DNA from: Rugamonas brunnea
Lineage (GTDB): Bacteria > Pseudomonadota > Gammaproteobacteria > Burkholderiales > Burkholderiaceae_D
DNA length: 64,000 bases
Direction of reading: 5' to 3'
Assembly: GCF_014042345.1 (NCBI RefSeq)
Contig: NZ_JACEZT010000006.1
Coordinates: forward strand, 248,001-312,000
Shown here: piece after piece, positions 23,749-32,994 of the stretch
How the letters are laid out: each line of letters starts with the position of its first letter
Numbering within the stretch: the first letter of the stretch is position 1
The notes under the pieces: model-generated
Database searches by the model: none
The model's input: the letters and a program-made list of their open reading frames with translations, nothing else
What the model was told of the DNA's origin: nothing
Made by a program: the position numbers and the translations under genes

Positions 23749-26616
23749 ATGAGGTTAAGAATGAAATCGATTCCGCTGGCCGTGGCCCATATCCTGGCCA
23801 CCGGCGCGCTGACGGCGCTGGCGACCCACACGGCCCAGGCGCAGGATGCGGCGGGCGACAACCAGGAGATCAAGCGCGTGGTGGTGACGGGCTCCTACAT
23901 CAGCCGTGCCGACCAGGAAACCCCCAGCCCGGTGCAGGTGATGACGGCCGCCGACCTGAAAAAATCGGGCTACACCACGGTCTCGGAAGCACTGCGCGAC
24001 ATCACGGCCAACGGCCAGGGCACCCTGAGCCAGGGCTTCAACGGCGCGTTCGCGGCCGGCGCCAGCGGGGTGTCGCTGCGCGGCCTGACGGTGGGCGCCA
24101 CCCTGGTGCTGATTGACGGCCACCGCATGGCCCCGTACCCGCTGTCGGACGACGGCCAGCGACCGTTCGTCGACATCACGTCGATCCCCATGGAAGCGGT
24201 GGAGCGTATCGAGATCCTGAAAGATGGCGCCTCGGCCGTCTACGGCTCGGACGCGATCGCCGGCGTGGTCAACGTGATCCTCAAGAAATCGTTCCAGGGC
24301 ACCAGCGTCACGGCCGAAACGGGCACCACCCAGCACGGCGGCGGCGCCACCCACCACCTGGGCTTGATGCACGGCTTCGACCTGTCGGACAACACCAATG
24401 GCTACGTGGCCCTCGAATACCGGCAGCAGGACCAGATCCTCCTGAACCAGCGCGACGGCGCGTGGACCCGAATGGACTGGTCGGCCGATCCCGGCGGGCG
24501 CGACTTGCGCCCCGGCGCCAGGAACAGCATCATCTCCAACCCCGTCACCCGCACCCCGTATCTGCAGGACCCTGCGCTGGGCAGCACGGCGGGGGCCTAC
24601 GCCTTCCTGGACAATGGCTGCGACTTCGCCAGGCGCAATGCCAACCAGTGCGTGTTCACCAACACCTGGTCGCAATTGCAGCCGACCTCGGAGAACCTGG
24701 ACTTGCTGGCCAGCCTGACCAGCCGCCTGAACAACGACTGGACGCTGGGCCTGAAAGCGTCCTACTTCGACAGCAAGAGCCAGCAGACGATACGCCCCAG
24801 CAGCGTGCCGGTCGGCAGTTTCGCCGGCGTGACGGCCATCGGCCCCTACCGGGAACCGGCCATCGTCGGCGTTATCGATCCGGGCGCCTACACGGTACCG
24901 GCCAGCTATCCGGGCAACCCGTTCGGCCATGCCGTCAACATTCGCGCCATCGTGCCCGACTCGCCGTTCCGCCGCACCGACGTCGATACCAAGTCCTATC
25001 GCGCCGTGGCCGATCTGAACGGCACGGTGGCGGGCTGGGATGTTGCCGCCTCGCTGGGCTTGACCAGGGTTGAGACCAACTCCACTTACCGCGGCTACAT
25101 CAATCCGACCGCGCTGCTGCAGGCACTGAATAACACGGCCAACCCGCTCAAGCTCACCGGCGGCAACAGCGCGGACGTGATGGCGCTGGTGACGCCCACC
25201 GTGTCGAGCAAGGCGACCGATGAGCTGAACTTCATCGAATTGCGCGCCTCGCGTGAGCTGGCCAAGCTCGATGGCGGCCCGCTCAGCCTGGGCACGGGAC
25301 TGACCTTCGTGCACAAGTCGCTGAACGCGCCAGACCCGGTCGAAGCGCAGAACGGCACCGTGAATGGCTTGCCGTCGGCCTATGCGATCGGCAAGGAGAA
25401 CAACGCGGCGCTGTATGCCGAGCTGGCGGCGCCGGTGCTGAAGTCGCTGGAGCTGGACGCGGCCGTGCGCGCCGACCACTACGACACCTATGGCCACTCG
25501 TATACGCCCAAGGTGGGATTCAAGTTCACGCCTTCGTCCATGTTCTCGCTGCGCGGCACCGCGTCGCGTGGCTTCCGCGCGCCGTCGGCCACGGAAAATG
25601 GCGTAGCCGGGTCGCTGTTTGCATTCAACACGATCCGCGATCCTATCCTGTGCCCGGTGTCGAATCCCGATGGCAGCCCGAACACGGATTCGCCCCAGAA
25701 CGTGCCGGCGCAGTGCGAGCTGAGCCCCACCTACCTGCAGACCACCAACAAGAACCTGCAGCCGGAGAAATCGAAGTCGTACACGCTGGGCGTGATTATC
25801 GAGCCGATCAAGAACTGGTCGACCACCCTGGACTACTACAAGATCACGGTGGATAACCAGATCATCTCGATGTCGGCGCTGGCCAGCTTCGATCCGCTGC
25901 AATTTGCCACGCGCGGCGGCCCTGAGACGGTCACGTATGGCGACGGCAGCACCGGTACTTCGTCGGTCGGCACCATCCAGTACATCTCGACCCCGTATGT
26001 GAACGGCCAGACCACGTCCACGGCCGGCGCCGAGTTCGAATCGCGCTATCGCTTCAAGCTGAACGACGTGAGCAAGATGACGGTCGGCCTGCAGTGGTCG
26101 CACATGTTCAACTACAACATGACCCTGAACGGCAAGACCTACAACCTGGCCGGCACCCACGGCCCGGCCATCGTCTCGGGCGACACCGGCAATCCGAAGG
26201 ACCGCGCGCAGTTCACGCTGTCCTACGACCAGGGGCCGCTCACGATCAGCGCCACGACCAATTACATCAGCGGTTTCGATGTGACCGATCCATCCAATGG
26301 TCTGACCGATTGCGACAGCAGCCTGCAGGCGAACAATTCGCGCTGGAAGGCGGGGCAGTCGCCTTCGCAGTATTGCAAGGTGGCGTCGTTCACCTACACC
26401 AATCTGTCGATGTCATACCAGTTCAACAAGGCATGGACGTTGAACGGCGCGATCACCAACCTGTTCGACAAGGCGCCGCCGATTGACGCGCAAACCTATG
26501 GCGGCACCGGCATCAACGGCAGCAGCAATGGCACGGGCCTGGCCTACAACCCGTCGCTGCACCAGACGGGCGCGGTTGGCCGCTTCTACAGCGTGGGCCT
26601 GAACTACAAGTTCTGA
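23749..26616 (+). CDS. TonB-dependent outer membrane receptor
   Basis: A protein of about 955 residues: signal peptide ending AQAQDA, a plug domain (VVVTGSYISRADQETPSPVQ through VERIEILKDGASAVYGSDAI, about residues 45-165) and a large beta-barrel ending in Phe (YSVGLNYKF), as required for BAM insertion. The long barrel and Asn/Thr-rich loops resemble receptors for complex organic substrates rather than a simple siderophore receptor. The ATG at 23749 is preferred because a strong AGAAGGAG lies six bases before it; a TTG directly precedes it. The substrate is unknown, and the divergent AraC-type gene is a candidate regulator. Confidence 0.88.
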   Translation: MRLRMKSIPLAVAHILATGALTALATHTAQAQDAAGDNQEIKRVVVTGSYISRADQETPSPVQVMTAADLKKSGYTTVSEALRDITANGQGTLSQGFNGAFAAGASGVSLRGLTVGATLVLIDGHRMAPYPLSDDGQRPFVDITSIPMEAVERIEILKDGASAVYGSDAIAGVVNVILKKSFQGTSVTAETGTTQHGGGATHHLGLMHGFDLSDNTNGYVALEYRQQDQILLNQRDGAWTRMDWSADPGGRDLRPGARNSIISNPVTRTPYLQDPALGSTAGAYAFLDNGCDFARRNANQCVFTNTWSQLQPTSENLDLLASLTSRLNNDWTLGLKASYFDSKSQQTIRPSSVPVGSFAGVTAIGPYREPAIVGVIDPGAYTVPASYPGNPFGHAVNIRAIVPDSPFRRTDVDTKSYRAVADLNGTVAGWDVAASLGLTRVETNSTYRGYINPTALLQALNNTANPLKLTGGNSADVMALVTPTVSSKATDELNFIELRASRELAKLDGGPLSLGTGLTFVHKSLNAPDPVEAQNGTVNGLPSAYAIGKENNAALYAELAAPVLKSLELDAAVRADHYDTYGHSYTPKVGFKFTPSSMFSLRGTASRGFRAPSATENGVAGSLFAFNTIRDPILCPVSNPDGSPNTDSPQNVPAQCELSPTYLQTTNKNLQPEKSKSYTLGVIIEPIKNWSTTLDYYKITVDNQIISMSALASFDPLQFATRGGPETVTYGDGSTGTSSVGTIQYISTPYVNGQTTSTAGAEFESRYRFKLNDVSKMTVGLQWSHMFNYNMTLNGKTYNLAGTHGPAIVSGDTGNPKDRAQFTLSYDQGPLTISATTNYISGFDVTDPSNGLTDCDSSLQANNSRWKAGQSPSQYCKVASFTYTNLSMSYQFNKAWTLNGAITNLFDKAPPIDAQTYGGTGINGSSNGTGLAYNPSLHQTGAVGRFYSVGLNYKF

Positions 26617-26626
26617 GCCCGCATGA

Positions 26627-26665
26627 AAAAACGGCACCCCCTGCCTGCGCATGGGGTGCCGTTTT
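26627..26665. terminator. Bidirectional Rho-independent terminator between two TonB receptor genes
   Basis: AAAACGGCACCCC (26628-26640) pairs perfectly with GGGGTGCCGTTTT (26653-26665) across a 12-base loop. A-run before and T-run after the stem make it functional on both strands, matching the convergent genes that end at 26616 and 26684. Confidence 0.9.
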
Positions 26666-26683
26666 CATTGGGTGGGGCGATGG

Positions 26684-29083
26684 TTAGAACTTCACCCACA
26701 GGCGGCCGAAGTAGGAAGCGCCGTTCAGGCCGAACTGCACGCTGTCGTACTTGAAGCCGTTGTCGGTTTCGTTCGGGTCCTGCGGGGTCGGCTTGACGTT
26801 GAAGATGTTGGTGCCGCCGAAGGTGAACTTGGTGTTCTTGTTGATGGTGTAGGTGAACGCCAGGTCGGCCGAGGTCTTGGACTCGTAGTGCGCGTTCGGC
26901 ACGCCGGCGGCGGTGCCGTCGAAGGTGCCCAGCGTCTGCGGGCCGTAGTGGATCACTTTCAGGTCCGATTCCAGCGCGCCGGCCACGTAGTCGAAGCCCA
27001 GCGTGAACTTGGAGCGGGGGCCGCCCTGTTCGATGAACAGGCGCTCGCGCTCGGACAGCAGCACGTCCTCATAGCCCTTGAGCGAGGCGGGGGCGTGGAT
27101 GCCCGTCACTTCGGTCTTGCTGAAGTTGGCCGCCAGGTAGGTGGTCATCTTGTTGGGGCCGAAGTTGGTCTTGTGCGAGGCCGTCAGGTCCAGGCCGCTG
27201 GTCTTGGTGTCGACCGAGTTGACGAAGAACTGGGCCTGGCCCACGCCCAGCGTGGCCAGCTTGGCCGCCAGGTCCGGGTAGTTGGTCGAGTCGAAGCGGC
27301 CCGACAGCACGATGCGGTCCTTGATCTTGATCTGGTACAGGTCGGCCGTCACGGACGCGTTGTTGCTAGGCGTCCAGGTGGTGCCCAGCGTGAAGCTGGT
27401 CGATTTTTCTTCCTTCAGCTTGGGGATGCCGGCCAGGTTGGCCACCGGGCCGCCGTTGGGCGCCAGCACCACGTCGGTCGGCACGCCGGCCACGAAGTCG
27501 GTGAAGGTCGACGAGAAGTACTTCTGCTGCAGCGACGGGGCGCGGAAGCCGGTCGAGGCCGAACCGCGCAGCAGCACGGTGTCGGCCGCACGCACGCTGC
27601 CGGCCAGCTTGCCGGTGACGGTGGAGCCGAAGTCGCTGTAGTTCTCGTAACGGACGGCGGCCTGGGTCTTGACGATAGGGTTCAGGTCCAGTTCCAAGTC
27701 CACGTAGCCGGCCGAGCTGTGGCGCTTGGCGTTGGTCTGGTCGCTTGGGCGGAATCCGGGGAAGCCCTGGCTGCCGGCGTTGCCGCCGAAGCCCACGCCG
27801 TCGGCGTCGCTGTAGGAACCGGGTTCGCCGGCGAAGATTTTATAGGTCTCGCTGCGGTACTCGGCGCCGAAGGCCACGTTCAGGCCGCTCATCACGGTGT
27901 CGTAGAAGCGGGTGAAGTCGACGTTGGTGGTCAGCTGCTGGAACGAGAAGCCGCCGGCCTTGAAGTTGTCGGGGCTGATGCCCTTGCCGCCGGCCAGCAG
28001 GTCGGCGTTGGCGATGGACGCGTTCAGCGTGTGGCTGATGTCGTACATCATCTTGTTGTAGCCGTAGGTCTGCGAGAAGTCGGCATTCCATTCGCCGATC
28101 AGGCCGCGGTGGCCGATGGTGGCGTACTGGTCGTCGATCTTGCCGTTGATGAAGGGCACGAAGCCGTTCGGGTACATGGCGGCCGAGTTGCGCGACGGGA
28201 TGTCGTCCGTGCCCACGCCGCCACGGGCCCAGGCGGCGCTGGACGCGTCACGCGACTGGGCGCCGGCCGTGAAGTACAGCTTGCCGGCCGGGGTCGGCAG
28301 TTCGCCGTTCACGTACAGGGTCTGGTTCTCGGCCTTGGTGTCGCCGATGATGCGCGGGTTGCCCGGCTCGGCGCGGTTGGAGCGGCCACGGTCCAGGTAT
28401 TCGCCGGTGATGCCGATCACGCCTTTTTCGCCCAGGCGCACGCCGCAGTAGGCCGAGGCCAGGTAGTTCTTGCCGTCGCCCACCGAGTACTGGCTGTAGC
28501 CGGCCACCGCTTCGCAACCGAGGCTCTTTTTCAGGCCGATGTCCATCACGCCGGCGATGGCGTCCGAGCCGTACTGGGCGGCGGCGCCGTCGCGCAGCAC
28601 CTGCACGTCCTTGATGGCCAGCATCGGGATGGCGTTCATGTCGGTGCCGGTGTTGCCGCGGTTGCGCGCGCCGAACAGGTTGACCAGGGCCGTGGTGTGG
28701 CGGCGCTTGCCGTTCACCAGTACCAGGGTCTGGTCGGAGCCGAGGCCGCGCAGGGCGGCCGAGTCCACCAGGTCAGCGCCGTCGGCGCCGGTCTGGCGGG
28801 TCGAGTTGAACGAAGGGGAGATGTTGGTCAGGGTCTGGGCCAGGTCGAACTGGCCACCCGATTCAGCCACTTTGTTCAGGGGGATTACGTCGACCGGCAC
28901 CGTGGTGTCGGTGGCCGAGCTGGCGACGCGGCGCGAACCGACCACGTTCACGGTCTGGATCGCGTCATCCTTGGCGGCGTCGGGCGCGGTTTGCGCCAGG
29001 GCGGCCGGGCTCAGGCCGGCCAGGGCCGCGCCGCCGTACAAACTGAACAGGACCGCGCGACGCAAAATGGTGGGGGTAAGCAT
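26684..29083 (-). CDS. TonB-dependent outer membrane receptor
   Basis: A 799-residue receptor: signal peptide near residues 1-32 (LAGLSPAALAQTA), plug domain (VNVVGSRRVASSATDTTVPVD ... VQVLRDGAAAQYGSDAIAG, about residues 45-165) and barrel ending FGRLWVKF. The barrel sequence is of the catecholate-receptor-like type common in Oxalobacteraceae. It is not similar enough to the convergent receptor to be a recent duplicate. GGAG lies shortly before the ATG. A LysR-type gene lies upstream on the same strand, 296 bases away. The substrate is unknown. Confidence 0.87.
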   Translation of the reverse strand: MLTPTILRRAVLFSLYGGAALAGLSPAALAQTAPDAAKDDAIQTVNVVGSRRVASSATDTTVPVDVIPLNKVAESGGQFDLAQTLTNISPSFNSTRQTGADGADLVDSAALRGLGSDQTLVLVNGKRRHTTALVNLFGARNRGNTGTDMNAIPMLAIKDVQVLRDGAAAQYGSDAIAGVMDIGLKKSLGCEAVAGYSQYSVGDGKNYLASAYCGVRLGEKGVIGITGEYLDRGRSNRAEPGNPRIIGDTKAENQTLYVNGELPTPAGKLYFTAGAQSRDASSAAWARGGVGTDDIPSRNSAAMYPNGFVPFINGKIDDQYATIGHRGLIGEWNADFSQTYGYNKMMYDISHTLNASIANADLLAGGKGISPDNFKAGGFSFQQLTTNVDFTRFYDTVMSGLNVAFGAEYRSETYKIFAGEPGSYSDADGVGFGGNAGSQGFPGFRPSDQTNAKRHSSAGYVDLELDLNPIVKTQAAVRYENYSDFGSTVTGKLAGSVRAADTVLLRGSASTGFRAPSLQQKYFSSTFTDFVAGVPTDVVLAPNGGPVANLAGIPKLKEEKSTSFTLGTTWTPSNNASVTADLYQIKIKDRIVLSGRFDSTNYPDLAAKLATLGVGQAQFFVNSVDTKTSGLDLTASHKTNFGPNKMTTYLAANFSKTEVTGIHAPASLKGYEDVLLSERERLFIEQGGPRSKFTLGFDYVAGALESDLKVIHYGPQTLGTFDGTAAGVPNAHYESKTSADLAFTYTINKNTKFTFGGTNIFNVKPTPQDPNETDNGFKYDSVQFGLNGASYFGRLWVKF

Positions 29084-29379
29084 GGTGTCTCCGTGTTGTT
29101 GTCCGCATGAGCCGTGGCATGCGGGTCTTGTCGTGTGTGGTCGGCTGGGCCGGCGCCGGGACGGGCTTCGAATTTGCCACGGTTTCCGGTGCTCCGGTCA
29201 GTTGATTATTCGGCAGCAATTGCGGAGCATCAATGGAAATGTTTTCCTCACCATATTCCGGATTGGAATGGCAGGGGAGGCGGGCCGCGGCGTACAGGCG
29301 CACGCGGGGTGCGCGCCGGCGCTGGCGGACTCACTTGTAGGAAAGTAGCAACAGCGGTGATAACAACGGCGCACTGCCG
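29084..29379. other. Intergenic region upstream of the second TonB receptor
   Basis: A 296-bp spacer with no supported gene. An AT-richer stretch near 29205-29270 (GTTGATTATTCGGC; ATGGAAATGTTTTCC) is the likely promoter region for the receptor on the minus strand. I see no clear operator or hairpin. Confidence 0.5.
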
Positions 29380-30291
29380 TTAGTCGGCCGTGCTGGCCCG
29401 TTCGCGCTCGTGCTGGTCCAGCAGCCAGCGCTTGAAAGTGATCACGCCGGGCAGGCCGGCCTTGCGCTTGGGGTAGATCAGGTAGTAGGCACTGTCCGAC
29501 TGCTGCTCGGGCGGGAACAGTTCGACCAGCGCCTGGCGCTTGATTTCGTCGGCCACGAACATCGCCGGTAGCAGGCCGATGCCCAGGCCCGCCTTGGCCG
29601 CCTCCACCGCCATCGAGAACAGCTCGAAATGCAGCCCCTGTTCCTTGGGCGGCGCCACGATGCCGTGCGCGTCGAACCAGTTGGGCCAGCTATCCGAGCG
29701 CGAGGTCTGGTGCAGCAGGGTGTAGGCGGTGAGGCCGGCCATGTCGGCGGGGCGGCCGTGGCGTTCGATGAAGCCGGGGCTGCACACGGGCACCAGGGTT
29801 TCACTGGACAACCGATGGTGCTCGCACTGTGGCCAGCCGGGGCGGCCGAAGACGATGCCGGCGTCGATGCCGGTGCCGCCGAAATCTACCCGGCTCAGCT
29901 GGATCTTCAGGTTCAGCGTCAGGCCGGGGTGGGCTTCGTAGAGCAGCGGCAGGCGCGGCACCAGCCACTTGGTGGCGAAGGTGGGAAACACGGCCAGATT
30001 AAGCACGCCGCCGCCGTCGCGCGAGGCCAGCACTTCCTGCATCACGCCTTCGAGTTCGTCCAGGCACGGCGGCAGGCGGGCCCACAGGAGCTCGGCGGCG
30101 GCCGTGGGAACGAGGCCGCTGGCCTGGCGCTCGAACAGCGGTTGCTCGAAATACGCTTCCAGCGCCAGGATCTTCTTGCTCACGGCGCTCTGGGTCAGGG
30201 CCAGCGCGTTGGCGGCGGCGCTGATGTTCTGCAGCTTGTACACCATCTCGAAGGCGTGCAGGGCGGACAGGGAAGGCAGGTTGAGGCGCAT
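29380..30291 (-). CDS. GcvA-like LysR-family regulator, divergent from the hglS-like operon
   Basis: A 303-residue LysR-type regulator with the GcvA-like N-terminus MRLNLPSLSALHAFEMVYKL, a helix-turn-helix with LALTQSAVSKKILALE, and the effector domain containing TFATKWLVPRLPLL and GIGLLPAMFV. The start at 30291 is chosen because the family begins directly with this helix; an in-frame start 14 codons upstream adds an atypical leader. It diverges from a DUF1338/FAD-dehydrogenase/permease operon, with a T-N11-A type palindrome between them. Its effector may be 2-oxoadipate or another lysine-route intermediate, by inference. Confidence 0.88.
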   Translation of the reverse strand: MRLNLPSLSALHAFEMVYKLQNISAAANALALTQSAVSKKILALEAYFEQPLFERQASGLVPTAAAELLWARLPPCLDELEGVMQEVLASRDGGGVLNLAVFPTFATKWLVPRLPLLYEAHPGLTLNLKIQLSRVDFGGTGIDAGIVFGRPGWPQCEHHRLSSETLVPVCSPGFIERHGRPADMAGLTAYTLLHQTSRSDSWPNWFDAHGIVAPPKEQGLHFELFSMAVEAAKAGLGIGLLPAMFVADEIKRQALVELFPPEQQSDSAYYLIYPKRKAGLPGVITFKRWLLDQHERERASTAD

Positions 30292-30359
30292 GGTGTGGGC
30301 AAATTCTGGTGGTGAAACAGGCTCTGCCGCCATTGTCCCGCATCCGGGCCGAAAAGGGT

Positions 30360-30374
30360 ATTCTCAAATGGAAT
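30360..30374. promoter_or_regulatory. Candidate LysR box (T-N11-A)
   Basis: ATTCTCAAATGGAAT is an interrupted palindrome (ATTC-N7-GAAT) fitting the LysR consensus T-N11-A. It lies in the 176-bp divergent spacer, 69 bases from the regulator start and 94 from the DUF1338 start. It is the clearest symmetrical site there. Confidence 0.55.
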
Positions 30375-30467
30375 ATGGCGTCGAAATCATTTCGCTTGTG
30401 GGCTGTCCGGGCCGTATCGAATAATCGGCGCAACTTCATCCTTCGCGGCAGTGCTGCTTTTTTCACC

Positions 30468-31523
30468 ATGACCACCCTCGACTACCTCCTGAGTTCCTGC
30501 ATCGGCGCCGCCGCCACCGCCCGCATGACCCGTTTGATGCACGTCCCGGCCGAATTTTCCGACGCGCCCGGCAATGGCGACGCCACCGTGGCTGTCACCC
30601 GCGCCGAAATCGCCTACGCCATGAACGTGCTGCTGTTCCGCGACCTGCTGGAACGCGTCCCGGAAGGCAAGGCCTACACGGAAGACGCCGTGGCCAGCGG
30701 CCGCCGCGTGTTTTTCGACCACGGCGCCGTGCGCTCGGTGAAGATCGCCGCCAACGGCCAGCTGCCGTGCGGCGAGGCGGCCATCACCCGCTTCCTGGCG
30801 CCGCTGGGCTACCGCCTGAACGAGAACTACCCTCTGCCGCGCCTGAAGATGATGGGCCGCGCCTATGTGCACGCCGACCTGCCGGAAGACATTCCCCAGT
30901 TCTTCGTGAGCGAACTGGAAGTGGAGCGCTTCTCGCCCGAGTTCCAGGCCGCCGTGGGCCGCGTGGTGGCCAGCTCGGTCGATCCGCTCGATGCGCGCGA
31001 CCTGGCCTTGCTGAAGGAACTGGAAGCCCAGCGCAGTCTGCCGCTGGCCGACGCCGTGGCGCTGCTGCAATCGCTGGTGCGCTGCTTCGCGCGCCAGCAC
31101 GAGGTGCCTGCGCTGGATGACTATGAACTGCTGCTCAAGGAGTCCCAGGAAATGGCCTGGATCGCCACCGAGGGCAACGCCTTCAACCACGTGACGGACC
31201 GCGTGCCGGACCTGTACGCATTGTCGGCCGAGCAGCAGCAGCTGGGCCGTTCGATCAAGCCCGCCATCGAGGAAGCGGCACGCGGCACCATGCGCCAGAC
31301 GGCCTACCGCGCGGCGCAGGTGGAGCGCGTGTTCCGCACGCCGAACGGCTGCGTGGTGCGCCGCGTGCCCGGCTCGTTCTACGAATTCATCTCGCGCGAC
31401 CGCGTGCTCAACGCCGACGGCGAGGAAGTGCTGGATCTGGGCTTCGACAGCAGCAACGCCACCGCCATCTTCAAGATGACGTCGGCCGACGGCGCCACGC
31501 CAGCGATGGCCAAGGCGGCATGA
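30468..31523 (+). CDS. DUF1338 protein, HglS-like 2-oxoadipate dioxygenase/decarboxylase
   Basis: A 351-residue DUF1338 protein. The family's characterised members (HglS in Pseudomonas, FLO7 in plants) convert 2-oxoadipate to D-2-hydroxyglutarate with a non-haem iron in lysine catabolism. The key residues appear here: His85 with Arg89 in FFDHGAVRS, His241 in FNHVTDRVPD and Glu306 in FYEFISRD, fitting the two-His/one-Glu site and substrate arginine. The start at 30468 (MTTLDYLLSS) is clean. The 3' end overlaps the next gene as ATGA, and that neighbour is a D-2-hydroxyglutarate dehydrogenase-like flavoprotein, exactly the next pathway step. I name the function from this combination; it is not tested. 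Confidence 0.83.
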   Translation: MTTLDYLLSSCIGAAATARMTRLMHVPAEFSDAPGNGDATVAVTRAEIAYAMNVLLFRDLLERVPEGKAYTEDAVASGRRVFFDHGAVRSVKIAANGQLPCGEAAITRFLAPLGYRLNENYPLPRLKMMGRAYVHADLPEDIPQFFVSELEVERFSPEFQAAVGRVVASSVDPLDARDLALLKELEAQRSLPLADAVALLQSLVRCFARQHEVPALDDYELLLKESQEMAWIATEGNAFNHVTDRVPDLYALSAEQQQLGRSIKPAIEEAARGTMRQTAYRAAQVERVFRTPNGCVVRRVPGSFYEFISRDRVLNADGEEVLDLGFDSSNATAIFKMTSADGATPAMAKAA

Positions 31524-32926
31524 GCGGCGCGCTGCTCGAACAGCTGGATGGCCTGCTGGGCCAGGCCGGCATGCTGACGGCCAGCGCCGACTGCGCACCT
31601 TATGTGCAGGGTGCGCGCTACGGCCAGGGCGTGGCGGTGGCCGTGCTGCGGCCCGCCACGCCGGAGCAGGCCGAGGCGGCACTGTCGCTGCTGCACGCGC
31701 ATGGTGCGCCGTTCGTGCTGCAAGGCGCGAACACGGGCCTGGTTGCGGCGGCCACGCCGGATGCCAGTGGACGCCAGTTCGTGTTCAGCCTGGACCGGCT
31801 CAAGGACGGCATCACCATCGACGCCGACGAGCGCACCGCCACTGTGGGCGCCGGCGTGCGGCTGTCGGAACTGAACGAAGCGGCAGCGGCCATGGGCCTG
31901 TGCTTCCCGATCGACCTGTCGGCCGATCCCACCATCGGCGGCATGATCGCTTCCAACACGGGCGGCGCGCGCCTGATCAAATACGGCGACGTGCGCGCCA
32001 ACCTGTGCGCGGTGGACGCGTGGCTGCCCGAGCGCGGCGGCATGCTGCGCTTTGGCAGCGCGCTGCGCAAAAATAACACCGGGGTCGACTTCAAGCAGCT
32101 GTTGTGCGGCACGGGCGGCGCGTTCGGCGTGATCCTGCGCGCCACCGTGCGCCTGCATCCGCTGCCCGCGCAGCGCGCCACGGCGCTGGTGGTGCCTGCG
32201 TCCAGCGCGGCCGTGATGCCGCTGCTGGCCGCGCTGGAACGCGACCTGCCCGAATTCATCGCCTCCGTGGAAGGCATGTCGCAGGAAGCCATGCAGGCCG
32301 TGTTCCGCAACGTGCCCTCGGTGCGCAATCCCTTCCCGGGCGGGCAGGTGCCGCCGTATGCCCTGCTGGTGGAACTGAGCACGTCGCTGCCGGCCCGCGC
32401 GCTGGCACTGGACGCCGTGCTGCAGGACGCGCTGGGCGCCTTGATGGAGCAGGAACTGCTGGCCGACGCCTTGTTCGGCGACCAGGACATGCTGTGGGCA
32501 CTGCGGCATGGCATCAGCGACGCGCTGCGCCATGAAGGGCGCGTGATCGCGTTCGACATCGCGCTGCCGCGCAAGCACTGGGCGCCGTTCCGCGCGTGGG
32601 GCCGGGAGTGGCTGGCCGCGTCCTACCCCGGCGTGCGCATCTGCGACTTCGGCCATGTGGCCGACGGTGGCCTGCACTACAACCTGGTGGCGCCCAAGGA
32701 AGGCCCGCAGGCGCTGGACGACGAGGCCATCGCCGCCTTGCGCACCACCTTGCTGGACGCCGTGGTGCAGCAGTATGACGGCAGCTTCAGCGCCGAACAT
32801 GGCATCGGTCCGTACAACCGGGCCTACTACCAGCGCTACACGCCGGCGCCCGTGCGCCGGCTGGCCGGTGAGCTGCAGGCGGCCCTGATGCCGGCGCTGC
32901 AGTGGCGGAACGTGCAATTCAACTGA
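31520..32926 (+). CDS. FAD-linked D-2-hydroxyglutarate dehydrogenase-like oxidoreductase
   Basis: A 468-residue flavoprotein of the GlcD/D-lactate/D-2-hydroxyglutarate dehydrogenase group. The N-terminal FAD-binding (PCMH) domain has FVLQGANTGLVAAATPDA and PTIGGMIASNTGGARLIKYG. The C-terminal domain has the metal/substrate motifs FGHVADGGLHYNL and SAEHGIG. Its start overlaps the DUF1338 stop by four bases. Because HglS makes D-2-hydroxyglutarate, the natural role is its oxidation to 2-oxoglutarate, feeding the TCA cycle. Sequence alone cannot separate D-lactate, glycolate and D-2-hydroxyglutarate enzymes; the operon decides the call. Confidence 0.83.
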   Translation: MSGALLEQLDGLLGQAGMLTASADCAPYVQGARYGQGVAVAVLRPATPEQAEAALSLLHAHGAPFVLQGANTGLVAAATPDASGRQFVFSLDRLKDGITIDADERTATVGAGVRLSELNEAAAAMGLCFPIDLSADPTIGGMIASNTGGARLIKYGDVRANLCAVDAWLPERGGMLRFGSALRKNNTGVDFKQLLCGTGGAFGVILRATVRLHPLPAQRATALVVPASSAAVMPLLAALERDLPEFIASVEGMSQEAMQAVFRNVPSVRNPFPGGQVPPYALLVELSTSLPARALALDAVLQDALGALMEQELLADALFGDQDMLWALRHGISDALRHEGRVIAFDIALPRKHWAPFRAWGREWLAASYPGVRICDFGHVADGGLHYNLVAPKEGPQALDDEAIAALRTTLLDAVVQQYDGSFSAEHGIGPYNRAYYQRYTPAPVRRLAGELQAALMPALQWRNVQFN

Positions 32927-32994
32927 CGGGACAGTCAGGGTAGCAGGCGCGCGTCCGCCCGGCCGCGCGCGATATGGAGACAGGACGATGTTCT

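Noticed and set aside
26651..29110. Plus-strand open frame of about 820 codons opposite the second TonB receptor
   Set aside because: It is Gly/Val/His-rich low-complexity sequence antisense to a clear TonB receptor, with no ribosome site.
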